Counted from the stretch's first letter, positions 15,958-24,270 are shown. The stretch: DNA of 26,514 nucleotides from DASVWH01 sp036389715 (GCA_036389715.1 DASVWH010000019.1:1-26514); one strand, 5' to 3'. A program made the numbers and translations. The notes: generated by a model from the sequence alone, not told the origin.

Positions 15958-16157
15958 GATGGGCTTAAATCGGTAGTGAACATCAACGTGCCCTGTGCGC
16001 TCGTTCTTTGTGTGAAGACTTAAGTTTGCAAAGAGTAAGCGCCAGGAGGCTCAAACTCAAACCGAGCTGCCGGGGCAGCCTTTCGGCCTCACGGCCAGAT
16101 CAAAGCTCCGCGCAGTTCCCTAACAATCTGACCCTTAGGGTTACAGGAGACAATTCG

Positions 16158-16511
16158 ATGCGAAGAACCTTAGCTCTGTTCGCTTTTCTGGCCATCGCCA
16201 CTTTCTTCGTTGGCTGTGGTGATAGTTCAAACACAAGCAATACTGCCAACAGCGGCAATACCACGTCCAACACCGCCACGACCAATACCACGACGACGAC
16301 AACGGGCAATACCGGCAGCATGGGGACCAACACCTCCACGACGACCTCGAACACCACTACGGGCACAAACTCCAATAGCGGTACGACGGGCAACTCCGGC
16401 AACATGGGCAACAGCTCCAACGCCAACACCCATAACGGCAACATGGGCGGCAATTCGAGCAACGCCAATTCGAGAAACGGCAACACGGGCACGACGAACC
16501 GTAACGGTTAG
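16158..16511 (+). CDS. Low-complexity Asn/Thr/Ser/Gly-rich putative lipoprotein
   Basis: A 117-residue exported protein. The N-terminus MRRTLALFAFLAIATFFVGCGDSS is a lipoprotein-type signal: two arginines, a hydrophobic stretch and C20 within FVGC followed by Gly-Asp. The -3 position is Phe, where Leu is usual. The mature part is almost entirely Asn, Thr, Ser and Gly in runs such as NTTTTTTGNTGS and GNMGNSSNANT, with no charged core, so it is probably an extended, disordered surface or periplasmic tether. AGGAG lies 8-12 nt before ATG 16158. An excellent intrinsic terminator follows 22 bp after the stop. It has a long upstream leader region. Function unknown. Confidence 0.85.
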   Translation: MRRTLALFAFLAIATFFVGCGDSSNTSNTANSGNTTSNTATTNTTTTTTGNTGSMGTNTSTTTSNTTTGTNSNSGTTGNSGNMGNSSNANTHNGNMGGNSSNANSRNGNTGTTNRNG

Positions 16512-16533
16512 TTCGCCTGCCATCGGATTCAGG

Positions 16534-16568
16534 AGGCGCGTTGAGATTTCAGCGCGCCTTTCGTTTTT
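16534..16568 (+). terminator. Rho-independent terminator of the lipoprotein gene
   Basis: AGGCGCGTTGA (16534-16544) and TCAGCGCGCCT (16549-16559) form an 11-bp stem (one G-T pair) with a GATT loop, followed by TTCGTTTTT. It begins 22 bp after the stop codon at 16511. Confidence 0.88.
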
Positions 16569-16619
16569 GCTGCGGTCGCCCTCAAAGCGAATCGAACTCT
16601 TTGGCGCTGACATCTGGAA

Positions 16620-17507
16620 GTGACTAATCCGAACATACAGGAGAGGCCCGCCTACCGCTTCATCACGGACGACACGGAAGCCTCGCAGGCAGTCGGGCAG
16701 CTTGAAGCAGCGACGATCATCGGCCTCGACACCGAAACCTACTGGAACGCGGCCGCCAATCGCTCGCACGTCTCGCTCATCCAGCTAGCGCCGCCGGACG
16801 GCGAAGTGATCGTGCTGGACCTGCTGAAGGTGGACGTGGAGATCGTCAGGTCGCTGGTCGAATCGGAGCAGCCGCGGATGGTCGCGCATAATGCGCGCTT
16901 CGACGAGGGGATGCTGATCGGCGCTGGCCTGCGGCCAGTCGGCTTCGTAGACACCCTGCGGCTCGCGCGTGCGGCCCTGCGCCTGCCCTCATACAGCTTG
17001 GCCGGGGTGACGGCGCACCTCTTCGGCATCGAGCTGGATAAGAGCTTTCAGAAGTCGAACTGGAAGCGCCGCCCGCTGACGCGCGCACAGCTCGAATACG
17101 CCGCTATGGATGCTTACATCACTTTGCGCGTCTATGAGGAGTTGAGCGCAGTCCTGGCGGAGCAGGGACGCCTCGAACAGGCGCTACGCTCGGCCACGCT
17201 CGCGCCGCCAAGCGGAGAGGAGCCGCGAGCGCCACGCAGACGCCGCGCACCGCAGCCGCTCCCGCGTCCCCTGACGCCGGAGGAGCGACAGGCCGTCCTC
17301 TACTTGAAGAAGTGGAGGCTCGCAAAATCTTTTGAAGAGCGCGTCCCGGCCTACATGATCTGCCCTGACAGGACGCTGGAGCACTTGGCGATGGAACGCC
17401 CGCTCTCGCTCGAAGCGCTCAACGAGATACACGGGCTCGGCGCGACGAAGATTGCCCGCTACGGGCAGGAGCTGCTGGCGGAGGTCAAGCAAGCCTTCGG
17501 TCTTTAG
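16620..17507 (+). CDS. rnd: RNase D-type 3'-5' exonuclease with HRDC domain
   Basis: A 295-residue DEDDy-family exoribonuclease expected to trim the 3' ends of structured RNAs such as tRNA precursors. The catalytic residues are all present: D37 and E39 in GLDTET, D95 in HNARFDEGML, and Y160 with D164 in EYAAMDAYITLRVY. A basic, proline-rich linker (about 200-217) joins it to a single HRDC nucleic-acid-binding domain (about 218-292, LTPEERQAVLYLKKWR to GLGATKIARYGQELL). E. coli RNase D is longer, with two C-terminal helical domains, so this is the compact form. The start is GTG 16620, which has no clear ribosome-binding site and lies about 50 bp after the preceding terminator; the exact start is uncertain. 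A small hairpin overlaps the stop codon (GGTCTT/AAGACC, 17499-17514). Confidence 0.9.
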   Translation: MTNPNIQERPAYRFITDDTEASQAVGQLEAATIIGLDTETYWNAAANRSHVSLIQLAPPDGEVIVLDLLKVDVEIVRSLVESEQPRMVAHNARFDEGMLIGAGLRPVGFVDTLRLARAALRLPSYSLAGVTAHLFGIELDKSFQKSNWKRRPLTRAQLEYAAMDAYITLRVYEELSAVLAEQGRLEQALRSATLAPPSGEEPRAPRRRRAPQPLPRPLTPEERQAVLYLKKWRLAKSFEERVPAYMICPDRTLEHLAMERPLSLEALNEIHGLGATKIARYGQELLAEVKQAFGL

Positions 17508-17630
17508 CAAGACCCTTTAAAAAGCTAAAAACCCTTAATCCGGCCCTCGCAGGAGACGCCGCCGCACGCCTCCGCACCGGCTCGCCCTGACCGGGGCCAG
17601 GCTCTTTTGAACAGAGCTTCGAGCCTCTCG

Positions 17631-19724
17631 CTAAGCGCTGCTCGAAGCATCCCGCGCGCCGACCGCCGAGAGTTGCCCGGCCAACTCCGCGGGCGAAGTG
17701 ACGGGGCTCCGGCAGGTGTAGTTCTCGCAGACGTAGGCGGTCGAACGGCCTTTGAGCATCGGGCGCTCACGCAGGAGCGGGACGGCTTCGGCGGCGCGCG
17801 CATCGCCTTCAGGGGCCTGGACCACTATCTTGTTGGGCAGGTAGCGCGACCAGATTTCGCGCAGCAAAGCCCTCGTCTCGGGCGAGTCGCTTTCTCCGAT
17901 GACGGCGATCTCTCTGGGCGACGAAAGATGAAAGTCGAGTGCGCAGAGCAGGCGGCCGAACGCCGCGCCGTAGCGCTCAAGCGGCTCTCGCAGGAGGCGA
18001 AAGACGGTCGTGGCCCTGCGGCTGTAATCTTCGTTGCCGGTCAGCACGGCCAGGTATAGAAGCACTTCGGTCGCTACGGAATTGCCGGACGGCGTCGCAT
18101 TGTCGAAGTAGTCCTTCGAGCGCACGATCAACTCTTCATGGCTCTTACCCGTGAAGAAGAAGCCGCCCTCGTCCTCGTCCCAGAACTCCTCGATCATCCG
18201 CGCGGCCAGCGTTTGCGCCTCTTCCAGCCAGCGCAGGCTGCCCGTCGTCTGGTAGAGCGCGAGCAGTCCGTCAACAAAGAAGGCGTAGTCCTCCAGGTAT
18301 CCGTTGAGCTTGGCCTGCCCGTCTTTATAAGTTCTGAGCAGCAGGCGGTCGCGCCGTAAGTTGTCGAGGACGAATTGAGCGTTGCGCTCGGCCACCTGCC
18401 TGTAATCGTCTCTTTCCAGCACCGCCGCGGCTTCCGCAAAGCTGGCGAGCATCAATCCGTTCCAGGCGGTCAGGACTTTCTCGTCCCGGTCAGGCTTGAT
18501 TCGCCGCTCGCGGACGGCGAACAGCTCGCCGCGCCCACGTTGCAATGCCTGCTCCAACCGCTCGACGGAGACGCCGCGCGCCTTGGCCACCTCTTCCGTG
18601 GAACGAGAGACGTGCAGGATATTCTCGCCCTCGAAATTACCCGCCTGCGTCACATCATAGTAGGCGCAGAAGAGCTGGCCGTCCTCTTCGCCGAGGACTT
18701 CCTTGACCTCTCCGACCGTCCAGATGAAGAACTTTCCTTCGTGCCCTTCGGAGTCCGCGTCCTGCGTGGAATAGAACCCGCCGCGCTCGTCCGTCATCTC
18801 GCGCATCACGTAGCCAAGCGTCTCCTCGACAATGCGCCTGTAAAAAGCGTCACCCGTCTGCTGGTAGGCATGCAGGTAGAGGCGCGAGAGCAGGGCATTA
18901 TCGTATAGCATCTTCTCAAAATGAGGGACGAGCCATTTGGCATCTGTCGAGTAACGATGAAAGCCGCCGCCGAGCTGGTCGTACATCCCGCCTTCGGCCA
19001 TCTTGCGGCAGGTATGCTCGACCATCCGCAGGGCCTCCGCGTCGGCCGTGTTGTGATAACGCCGCAGCAGGAATTCCAGGCTCATCGCCGCAGGGAATTT
19101 GGGGGCGCTCCCGAATCCGCCCTCGCGTGCGTCGTAACTGCGCGAGATGTTGCGCCGGGCCGCGTCGAGCAGGTCAGCCGAGAGCGCTTGATTCGACTCA
19201 CGCGCCGCCCCGGCGCGCCGCAGCTCCGCGAGCATCGAATGTGCCGTCTCGGTTACTTCGTCCGGCCGCGCGCGGTAAGCCTGCGCCACGCCGAGCAGGA
19301 CGCGCGGAAAGCCGGGCATGTTGTAACGGTCTTCGGGCGGAAAGTAAGTCCCGCCGTAGAAGGGAACACCGTCGGGCGTGAGGAAAACGGTCATCGGCCA
19401 CCCGCCGTGACCCGTCATCATCTGGACGGCATTCATGTAGATTTGGTCCAGGTCCGGGCGCTCTTCTCTGTCCACCTTGATGTTGATGAAATTCTCGTTC
19501 ATGACCCGCGCGATCTCTTCATTCTCAAAAGACTCGCGCTCCATCACGTGACACCAGTGGCAGGCCGAATAACCGATGCTCAACAGCACGGGCTTGTTCT
19601 CGCTGCGCGCACGCTCTAACGCCTCCGGCCCCCAGGGAAACCAGTCCACGGGGTTATGCGCGTGTTGCAGCAGATAAGGGCTGGTCTCGCCGGAGAGACG
19701 ATTGGTGTGCTTGTGCTCTGTCAT
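17631..19724 (-). CDS. DUF255 thioredoxin-fold protein (YyaL / SPATA20-like)
   Basis: A 697-residue, probably cytoplasmic protein of the widely conserved YyaL/SPATA20 family. The N-terminal thioredoxin-like domain has the family start NRLSGETSPYLLQHAHNPVDW and the redox-type motif SACHWCHVM (C55, C58), followed by FINIKVDREERPDLD and GGWPMTVFLTPDG. The rest (about 180-690) resembles an alpha/alpha six-hairpin barrel of the N-acylglucosamine 2-epimerase/cellobiose epimerase type (GGFGSAPKFPAAM, GGGFHRYSTDAKWLVPHFEKMLYDNALL, LTAWNGLMLASFAEA). The biochemical function of the family is unproven. ATG 19724 is chosen because GAGGGG lies 4-9 nt upstream; an upstream in-frame ATG has none. It is convergent with the RNase D-type gene and follows the PqqD gene on the same strand after 147 bp. 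Confidence 0.93.
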   Translation of the reverse strand: MTEHKHTNRLSGETSPYLLQHAHNPVDWFPWGPEALERARSENKPVLLSIGYSACHWCHVMERESFENEEIARVMNENFINIKVDREERPDLDQIYMNAVQMMTGHGGWPMTVFLTPDGVPFYGGTYFPPEDRYNMPGFPRVLLGVAQAYRARPDEVTETAHSMLAELRRAGAARESNQALSADLLDAARRNISRSYDAREGGFGSAPKFPAAMSLEFLLRRYHNTADAEALRMVEHTCRKMAEGGMYDQLGGGFHRYSTDAKWLVPHFEKMLYDNALLSRLYLHAYQQTGDAFYRRIVEETLGYVMREMTDERGGFYSTQDADSEGHEGKFFIWTVGEVKEVLGEEDGQLFCAYYDVTQAGNFEGENILHVSRSTEEVAKARGVSVERLEQALQRGRGELFAVRERRIKPDRDEKVLTAWNGLMLASFAEAAAVLERDDYRQVAERNAQFVLDNLRRDRLLLRTYKDGQAKLNGYLEDYAFFVDGLLALYQTTGSLRWLEEAQTLAARMIEEFWDEDEGGFFFTGKSHEELIVRSKDYFDNATPSGNSVATEVLLYLAVLTGNEDYSRRATTVFRLLREPLERYGAAFGRLLCALDFHLSSPREIAVIGESDSPETRALLREIWSRYLPNKIVVQAPEGDARAAEAVPLLRERPMLKGRSTAYVCENYTCRSPVTSPAELAGQLSAVGARDASSSA

Positions 19725-19871
19725 GGTTCCCCTCTTGTTCCGTCTGTTTTCGGCCATTCTACAATCTTCACATCGCAGATACCTAACAGGCCGGGCTGAA
19801 ACGGTGCGAAGACGGTGGGGTGAGTCGGCCCGGCGGGCCAGCCGTCCGTTACCGGGGAGGTGGAAGCGGTT

Positions 19872-20348
19872 CTACAGTTCCGCGCCGCAAGTGCCTGCGT
19901 TGCAATTACCGGAACAGCACTCTGCATCAAAGGTGCAGCCCGCGCCCACGGCCAGGCAGGACGCGGCATGAGCGGCCGTCGGCGCGGAGATGGCCAGGAT
20001 GGCCGGAAGGACCAGCGCCGCCGCGGGCGCATACTTAAAGACCAGCTCGCGCCGTGTGACGGACGGCAGCATCCTCTTTTTCTGCACGGCGTCTTGCAGC
20101 AGGCGAGACTTTTCAAGCTCCCTCAAGGCCAGCCAGACGACATCTTCGTCAACCGCCGCGCCCAGCTCTCTGTTCAGTATCCGGGCCATCTCCCCGGTTG
20201 TCGTTTTGCCGTCGCAGTGTTTCCAAACGAGTGCGACCGAATTGTTCAGGCAGTAAGCCCTGTCGTTGTCCAGGTCATAAACGAGGAGTTCGGCGGGCAG
20301 TTCCTTGACGATCAGTTGTTCTCTACGCGCTCGCGGTAATTGGGCCAT
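19872..20348 (-). CDS. PqqD/RRE-like domain fused to internal signal and six-cysteine knottin-like tail
   Basis: A 158-residue protein in three parts. Residues about 10-90 resemble PqqD (LLVYDLDNDRAYCLNNSVALVW, HCDGKTTTGEMARIL, ALRELEKSRLL), the domain that binds leader peptides in PQQ and RiPP synthesis. Residues 98-128 look like a twin-arginine-type signal placed internally: TRRELVFK, then a hydrophobic stretch ending in AHA before A129. The 30-residue remainder has six cysteines, C131, C138, C144, C145, C149 and C154, spaced C-x6-C-x5-CC-x3-C-x4-C, which matches the inhibitor-cystine-knot layout. If cleaved after A128 a small disulfide-rich peptide would be released outside the cytoplasm. 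No radical-SAM enzyme or other RiPP gene is adjacent. ATG 20348 has AGG about 8 nt upstream. The fold of the tail and its cleavage are inference. Confidence 0.85.
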   Translation of the reverse strand: MAQLPRARREQLIVKELPAELLVYDLDNDRAYCLNNSVALVWKHCDGKTTTGEMARILNRELGAAVDEDVVWLALRELEKSRLLQDAVQKKRMLPSVTRRELVFKYAPAAALVLPAILAISAPTAAHAASCLAVGAGCTFDAECCSGNCNAGTCGAEL

Positions 20349-20593
20349 TGGTTACCTGTTCCGGGTGCCGGGCTGGGGATCGAAGTTCCATTGACTTGTA
20401 CCGCACCCGGTTGATTCTTGCAAGTGATTGGCTCCCGCTCTCAAAAGCGCCCTCGCGGATAGCGCTGCATCTTCGACTTCGGCCCCGCCACTTTGCTATA
20501 CTGCTCACTGAATAGCCATTCATTTTTTTTTAGACGCCGCGCATCCTCGCTGATGGGCTGCGTGTCAATTGATGATTAGAGGAGCTGAGAACC
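20349..20593. other. Divergent intergenic region with promoters for PqqD-type gene and ETF-QO
   Basis: 245 bp between divergent starts. It contains a short T run (20524-20532) and AT-rich bases at 20500-20535 that are likely promoter DNA for one or both genes, but no hexamer pair is good enough to name. No gene seen. Confidence 0.4.
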
Positions 20594-22303
20594 TTGGAAC
20601 GAGAAATCCTGGAGATGGACGTGGTCTTCGTCGGCGCGGGGCCAGCTAACCTGAGCGGCGCGCTGCATTTAGCGCGATTGATTGCGGCACACAACGAGGC
20701 CGTCGAAGGCGGCACGCGTGAGGGCAAGCCGCTCGGTGAAATCGAGATCGGGGTCATCGAGAAGGGCGCTTACGTCGGCGCGCACATCCTTTCGGGAGCG
20801 GTCATGGACCCGCGCGCACTCTCCGAGCTGCTCCCCGATTTCGTCGAGCAGGGAGCGCCGCTCGAATCTCCCGTCAAGGAAGACGACTTTCTCTACCTGA
20901 CGAAGAACCGCGCGATTCGCTCGCCCGTCACGCCGCCGCCGCTCAAGAATCATGGCTACTACATCGTCTCGCTCAACCGCCTGACGGCCTGGCTCGGCGA
21001 GAAATGCGAAGAGGCAGGGGTCAACATCTTCCCGGAGTTTCCGGGCGCGGAGATGCTCTATGACGAGCAGGACAGGGTCATCGGCGTCCGCACGGGCGAC
21101 AAGGGGATTGATAAGGAGGGGAAGCCGAAAGCTAACTTCGAGCCGGGAGTTGATCTTCACGCGAAGGTCACTGTGCTCGGCGAAGGCCCGCGCGGCTCTC
21201 TGACCAAGCGGCTCTCGCAGCGTCTCAACCTGAACGAAGGACGCGAGCCGCAGGTCTACAGTCTGGGCGTCAAAGAACTCTGGGAACTGCCCGACGACCG
21301 TTACCCCGCCGGACGCGTGACACACACGCTCGGATTTCCGTCGGACGCGAAGACCTACGGCGGCGGCTGGATTTACGGTATGCAGAACCGTGTCATCAAT
21401 ATAGGGTACGTGACGGGCCTGGACTACCGCGACCCGCTGCTTGACCCGCACGCCGAGTTTCAACGCTTCAAGCAGCACCCGTTCATCGCGCGTCTTTTGG
21501 AAGGCGGCAAGATGATTCGCTACGGGGCCAAGACGATTGCCGCCGGGGGCCTGCACGCCATGCCGCAGCTTTACGCCGACGGCGTTCTGCTCGTAGGGGA
21601 TTGCGCAGGCTTTCTCAACTCACAGCGTCTCAAAGGTATTCACACGGCGATCAAGAGCGGGATGCTGGCAGCGGAAGCAATCTTCGAGGCGCTGCTGGCA
21701 GGGGATTTCTCGGCGCGGCAACTCGGCCGCTATGAGCAGCTCGTCAAGGAGAGCTGGATTACGACCGAGCTGCGCAAGGTCAGGAATTTTCACGCGGGCT
21801 TTCGCCATGGGCGCTGGCTCGGGCTGGCCAACGCCGGATTGCAGTTCATCACGGGCGGGCGCTCCTGGGGGCTCTTCGACCGCGTCGGCGCGGAGCCCGG
21901 CCACGAAGCGATGGAGAAGCTCTCGGCTTACGGCTATCACGGCGACCGGATAGAGCAGCGCTACGACGGGCTGCGCTTCGACGGGAAATTGACCTTCAAT
22001 AAGCTGACGGACGTTTATCATGCGGCCGTCGGGCACGACGAGGACCAACCGGCGCACCTGCACGTGCTGGATACGAACATCTGCTCGACGCGCTGCGCCG
22101 AAGAGTACGGAAATCCGTGCCAGCGTTTCTGCCCCGCCGCCGTTTACGAGATGGTCGAGGACGGTGCCGAGGGGCGTCGCCGCTTGCAGATCAACTTCTC
22201 GAACTGCGTCCACTGCAAGACCTGCGACATCATGGACCCTTATCAAATCATCAACTGGGTGACGCCCGAAGGCGGCGGTGGTCCAGACTATAAGGGCATG
22301 TGA
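20594..22303 (+). CDS. Electron transfer flavoprotein-ubiquinone oxidoreductase
   Basis: A 569-residue membrane-associated enzyme that passes electrons from reduced electron transfer flavoprotein (from fatty-acid and amino-acid oxidation) to the quinone pool. The N-terminus has the FAD-binding motif VVFVGAGPANLSGALHL (about 10-26). The middle carries family segments such as GAYVGAHILSGAVMDPRAL and a second flavin segment GVLLVGDCAGFLN. The C-terminal ferredoxin-like domain has the four [4Fe-4S] ligands C513, C538, C541 and C544 (FCPAAVYE, NCVHCKTCDIMDP) and ends INWVTPEGGGGPDY. Length is that of the mature mitochondrial enzyme. The start is TTG 20594: AGAGGAG lies 9 nt upstream, and the resulting MEREILEMDV start matches the family. 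The ATG at 20615 would leave its GGAG touching the start codon. No etfAB in the window. Confidence 0.95.
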   Translation: MEREILEMDVVFVGAGPANLSGALHLARLIAAHNEAVEGGTREGKPLGEIEIGVIEKGAYVGAHILSGAVMDPRALSELLPDFVEQGAPLESPVKEDDFLYLTKNRAIRSPVTPPPLKNHGYYIVSLNRLTAWLGEKCEEAGVNIFPEFPGAEMLYDEQDRVIGVRTGDKGIDKEGKPKANFEPGVDLHAKVTVLGEGPRGSLTKRLSQRLNLNEGREPQVYSLGVKELWELPDDRYPAGRVTHTLGFPSDAKTYGGGWIYGMQNRVINIGYVTGLDYRDPLLDPHAEFQRFKQHPFIARLLEGGKMIRYGAKTIAAGGLHAMPQLYADGVLLVGDCAGFLNSQRLKGIHTAIKSGMLAAEAIFEALLAGDFSARQLGRYEQLVKESWITTELRKVRNFHAGFRHGRWLGLANAGLQFITGGRSWGLFDRVGAEPGHEAMEKLSAYGYHGDRIEQRYDGLRFDGKLTFNKLTDVYHAAVGHDEDQPAHLHVLDTNICSTRCAEEYGNPCQRFCPAAVYEMVEDGAEGRRRLQINFSNCVHCKTCDIMDPYQIINWVTPEGGGGPDYKGM

Positions 22304-22589
22304 CAGAGGCCGCCGCTCTCGGTTGAGTCCGGGCTTTTCGCTGCACTGCTGCCCCGGAAGCAGGAACCTCTCAGAAGGTTCGGGAATTGCAGGTCTGACC
22401 AGCCTGCTGTACTATGTGCGGTGGCTCATAGAGACGAATGACAGACATCGTCCTCATTGATGTTCCAATTACTCTCTCCCAGAGGATTTAATTTATTTCC
22501 TCCAACGCATCCTTATTAGAAGGCCACGCCTACTGCTGCGCCCTGATGCCGAAGGATTGACCCCCGACAGGGGTTAGTAAAGGTTCAAT
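22304..22589. other. Intergenic region between ETF-QO and exported protein gene
   Basis: 286 bp with no supported gene. A small hairpin (GAACCT 22364-22369 with AGGTTC 22376-22381) may help end ETF-QO transcription but has no T tract. The promoter of the exported-protein gene should lie in the AT-richer part at 22460-22560; I could not define it. Confidence 0.4.
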
Positions 22590-24107
22590 ATGAAAAAAGT
22601 GCTATTCGCTCTCATGCTCGCTCTGCTATTTATCCCGTGCGTCGCCCGCGCAGACGTTTCACTTCTCGTGCTCGAATCGGTCGGCGTCGCAGGAGAATTC
22701 ACGGGCTCGGGTCACACGGCCATCTACTTCTCCAACATCTGCGCCGAAAGTCCCGTCCAGCTCAGGCTGTGCCGGGCCGGAGAGCAGGGCGTCGTCGTCA
22801 GCACCTATCCCGAATTCGGCAAGAATTCATCGCAGGAATGGATCGCGGTACCCGTTAATACTTACCTCTATGGCATCGAGAATGAGAGGGACATTCCGCT
22901 GTATGCTAACGGCAAGGTGCGCAACTTCCTGCGTGAGAACTATCGCAAGAAAAATCTCGTCGGCATCGTGCCCGATAACCCGGATGGAACGATGCCGGAG
23001 GGGGGCTGGCGGACGATGCTCACGATGGCCTTCAACCGCGACATCTACAGCTTCAATATTAAGACCACGCCGGACGAGGATGCGCAGTTTCTGAAGGAGT
23101 TCAATAGCTTGCCGAGTAAGGGCGAGTTCAATACCTTCTCGCGCAACTGTGCGGACTTCACGCGCAAGATCATCAACAGGTATTTCCCCGGCGCGGCCAG
23201 GCGCGACGTGCTCAATGATTTCGGCATCACGACGCCGAAAGCCATCGCCCGCTCGCTGGCCGGTTACGCGACCAAGCACCCCGAACGACTCTTCTATGTC
23301 ACGAAGTATTCGCAGGTCGCCGGGCCTATCTGGAGAAGCTACGACAATCGCAACTTCTCGGAGATGGCCTTTACCTCGAAGAAGTATGTGATTCCTTCTC
23401 TCCTTTTCGAGCCGCCCTTACTGGCTATTTTCGCCGGGGTTTACTTGACGACGGGGCGCTTTAGTGTCCATAACACATATAAGAAGTACGCCACTTCCAA
23501 GATCGCGAAGCTCACCCTGGAGAGAAGTCGGCTCAAAGAAACCAGGGGCGGACACTCGGAGCCCGACACCTGGCTCAAACCGATTGCCGAGAGAATAGAG
23601 ACTGAAAAGTTGAGTCTCTTCGGAGATTACCAGACGTGGGAAGGCTTCAAGGCGAATTTCGCCCCCGTGCTGGATGAAGCCATCGCCCAGGGGCTCTTTA
23701 AAGACACTCAAGAGGTCAAGACCTTTTTCAGAGACCTGGAAATTCAGAGCGAGCCGGGCTTGGACCAGGCCGGAGCGCCGCTGCTCAAAGTCCGCTACTA
23801 TGGCGAAGAGCGCGCCCTGGGGCTCACGCGCAATAATATTTTAAGTGAGTTCTCTGACCGAGAGTTGGCCTATAAGCTGATGCTGGTGAAGATTTACTCC
23901 AATCTCAACGCGTTGGAGAAGGACCGCAGCTCCCTCGTCGAGTTCAGAGCCGATTGGAATCTGATGCGCGAGCTTTCATTCGCTTTCAAACAGCTTTCCG
24001 CGTCTTCGCGAAAGATCGAACGACATCGCCCGCGCTTTTTGGAGAACCCTCCGCCGGTCAGCCTCAAGCGGATGGCTATGAAATCATTCATCTCCATCAC
24101 TCATTAA
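22590..24107 (+). CDS. Exported papain-like protein, permuted NlpC/P60 type (putative)
   Basis: A 505-residue protein with a signal peptide (MKKVLFALMLALLFIPCVARA, likely cleaved after A21). The N-terminal part has GHTAIYF (H42) and later NTFSRNCADFTRKIINRYFPG (C187). A histidine before the cysteine, with these flanking strands and helix, fits circularly permuted NlpC/P60 folds (YiiX/LRAT-like), whose members act as cysteine hydrolases or acyltransferases on envelope substrates. A hydrophobic segment (about 268-290, VIPSLLFEPPLLAIFAGVYL) may anchor it. The C-terminal 200 residues are helical and charged and unrecognised. AAAGG lies about 5-9 nt before ATG 22590. It stands alone and is followed by a long hairpin. 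The fold assignment is tentative. Confidence 0.85.
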   Translation: MKKVLFALMLALLFIPCVARADVSLLVLESVGVAGEFTGSGHTAIYFSNICAESPVQLRLCRAGEQGVVVSTYPEFGKNSSQEWIAVPVNTYLYGIENERDIPLYANGKVRNFLRENYRKKNLVGIVPDNPDGTMPEGGWRTMLTMAFNRDIYSFNIKTTPDEDAQFLKEFNSLPSKGEFNTFSRNCADFTRKIINRYFPGAARRDVLNDFGITTPKAIARSLAGYATKHPERLFYVTKYSQVAGPIWRSYDNRNFSEMAFTSKKYVIPSLLFEPPLLAIFAGVYLTTGRFSVHNTYKKYATSKIAKLTLERSRLKETRGGHSEPDTWLKPIAERIETEKLSLFGDYQTWEGFKANFAPVLDEAIAQGLFKDTQEVKTFFRDLEIQSEPGLDQAGAPLLKVRYYGEERALGLTRNNILSEFSDRELAYKLMLVKIYSNLNALEKDRSSLVEFRADWNLMRELSFAFKQLSASSRKIERHRPRFLENPPPVSLKRMAMKSFISITH

Positions 24108-24197
24108 ATTGAGTCTCGCAAAAGTGACGCCGCGGCCCTCGGAGTCTGACGCGAACCCGGCGAGAGAGATGAGGGCCGTGTATTCTTCAAGCTGAAT

Positions 24198-24251
24198 AGC
24201 TCACGGGATGCAGGGTGTCAGATACTGCCGACATCCTGCATCCCGTGAGCT
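24198..24251. repeat. Long hairpin with 22-nt arms between convergent genes
   Basis: 24198-24219 (AGCTCACGGGATGCAGGGTGTC) and 24230-24251 are inverted repeats matching at 21 of 22 positions, the remaining pair being G-T, with a 10-nt loop (AGATACTGCC). It lies 90 bp after the exported-protein stop and about 20 bp beyond the rpoZ stop on the other strand. There is no T tract on either side, so it is either a bidirectional termination or mRNA-end element, or a small palindromic repeat of another kind. Confidence 0.7.
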
Positions 24252-24270
24252 GACCTCCGCTCGGCCCGTC

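Noticed and set aside
15807..15968. A 53-residue frame with AAAGGG 5-10 nt before its ATG, overlapping the candidate structured RNA
   Set aside because: The composition shows no hydrophobic or folded pattern and the same bases form consistent nested helices. Not excluded, so it is mentioned under the RNA candidate and not listed as a gene.
15690..16157. Checked for RNase P RNA, tmRNA, SRP RNA, 6S RNA and c-di-GMP, cobalamin, fluoride or ydaO riboswitches
   Set aside because: None of the conserved core sequences of these classes could be found by eye, so no known RNA name is given.
16100..16492. A hydrophobic 130-codon minus-strand frame opposite the lipoprotein gene
   Set aside because: The Leu/Val/Pro-rich sequence is the direct antisense image of Asn/Thr/Ser/Gly codons. 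The plus-strand gene has a lipoprotein signal, ribosome-binding site and terminator.
17499..17514. Small hairpin GGTCTT-TAGC-AAGACC over the RNase D stop codon as a terminator
   Set aside because: The stem is only 6 bp and overlaps the stop codon; the following CTTTAAAAAG is a weak T tract. Too weak to call separately.
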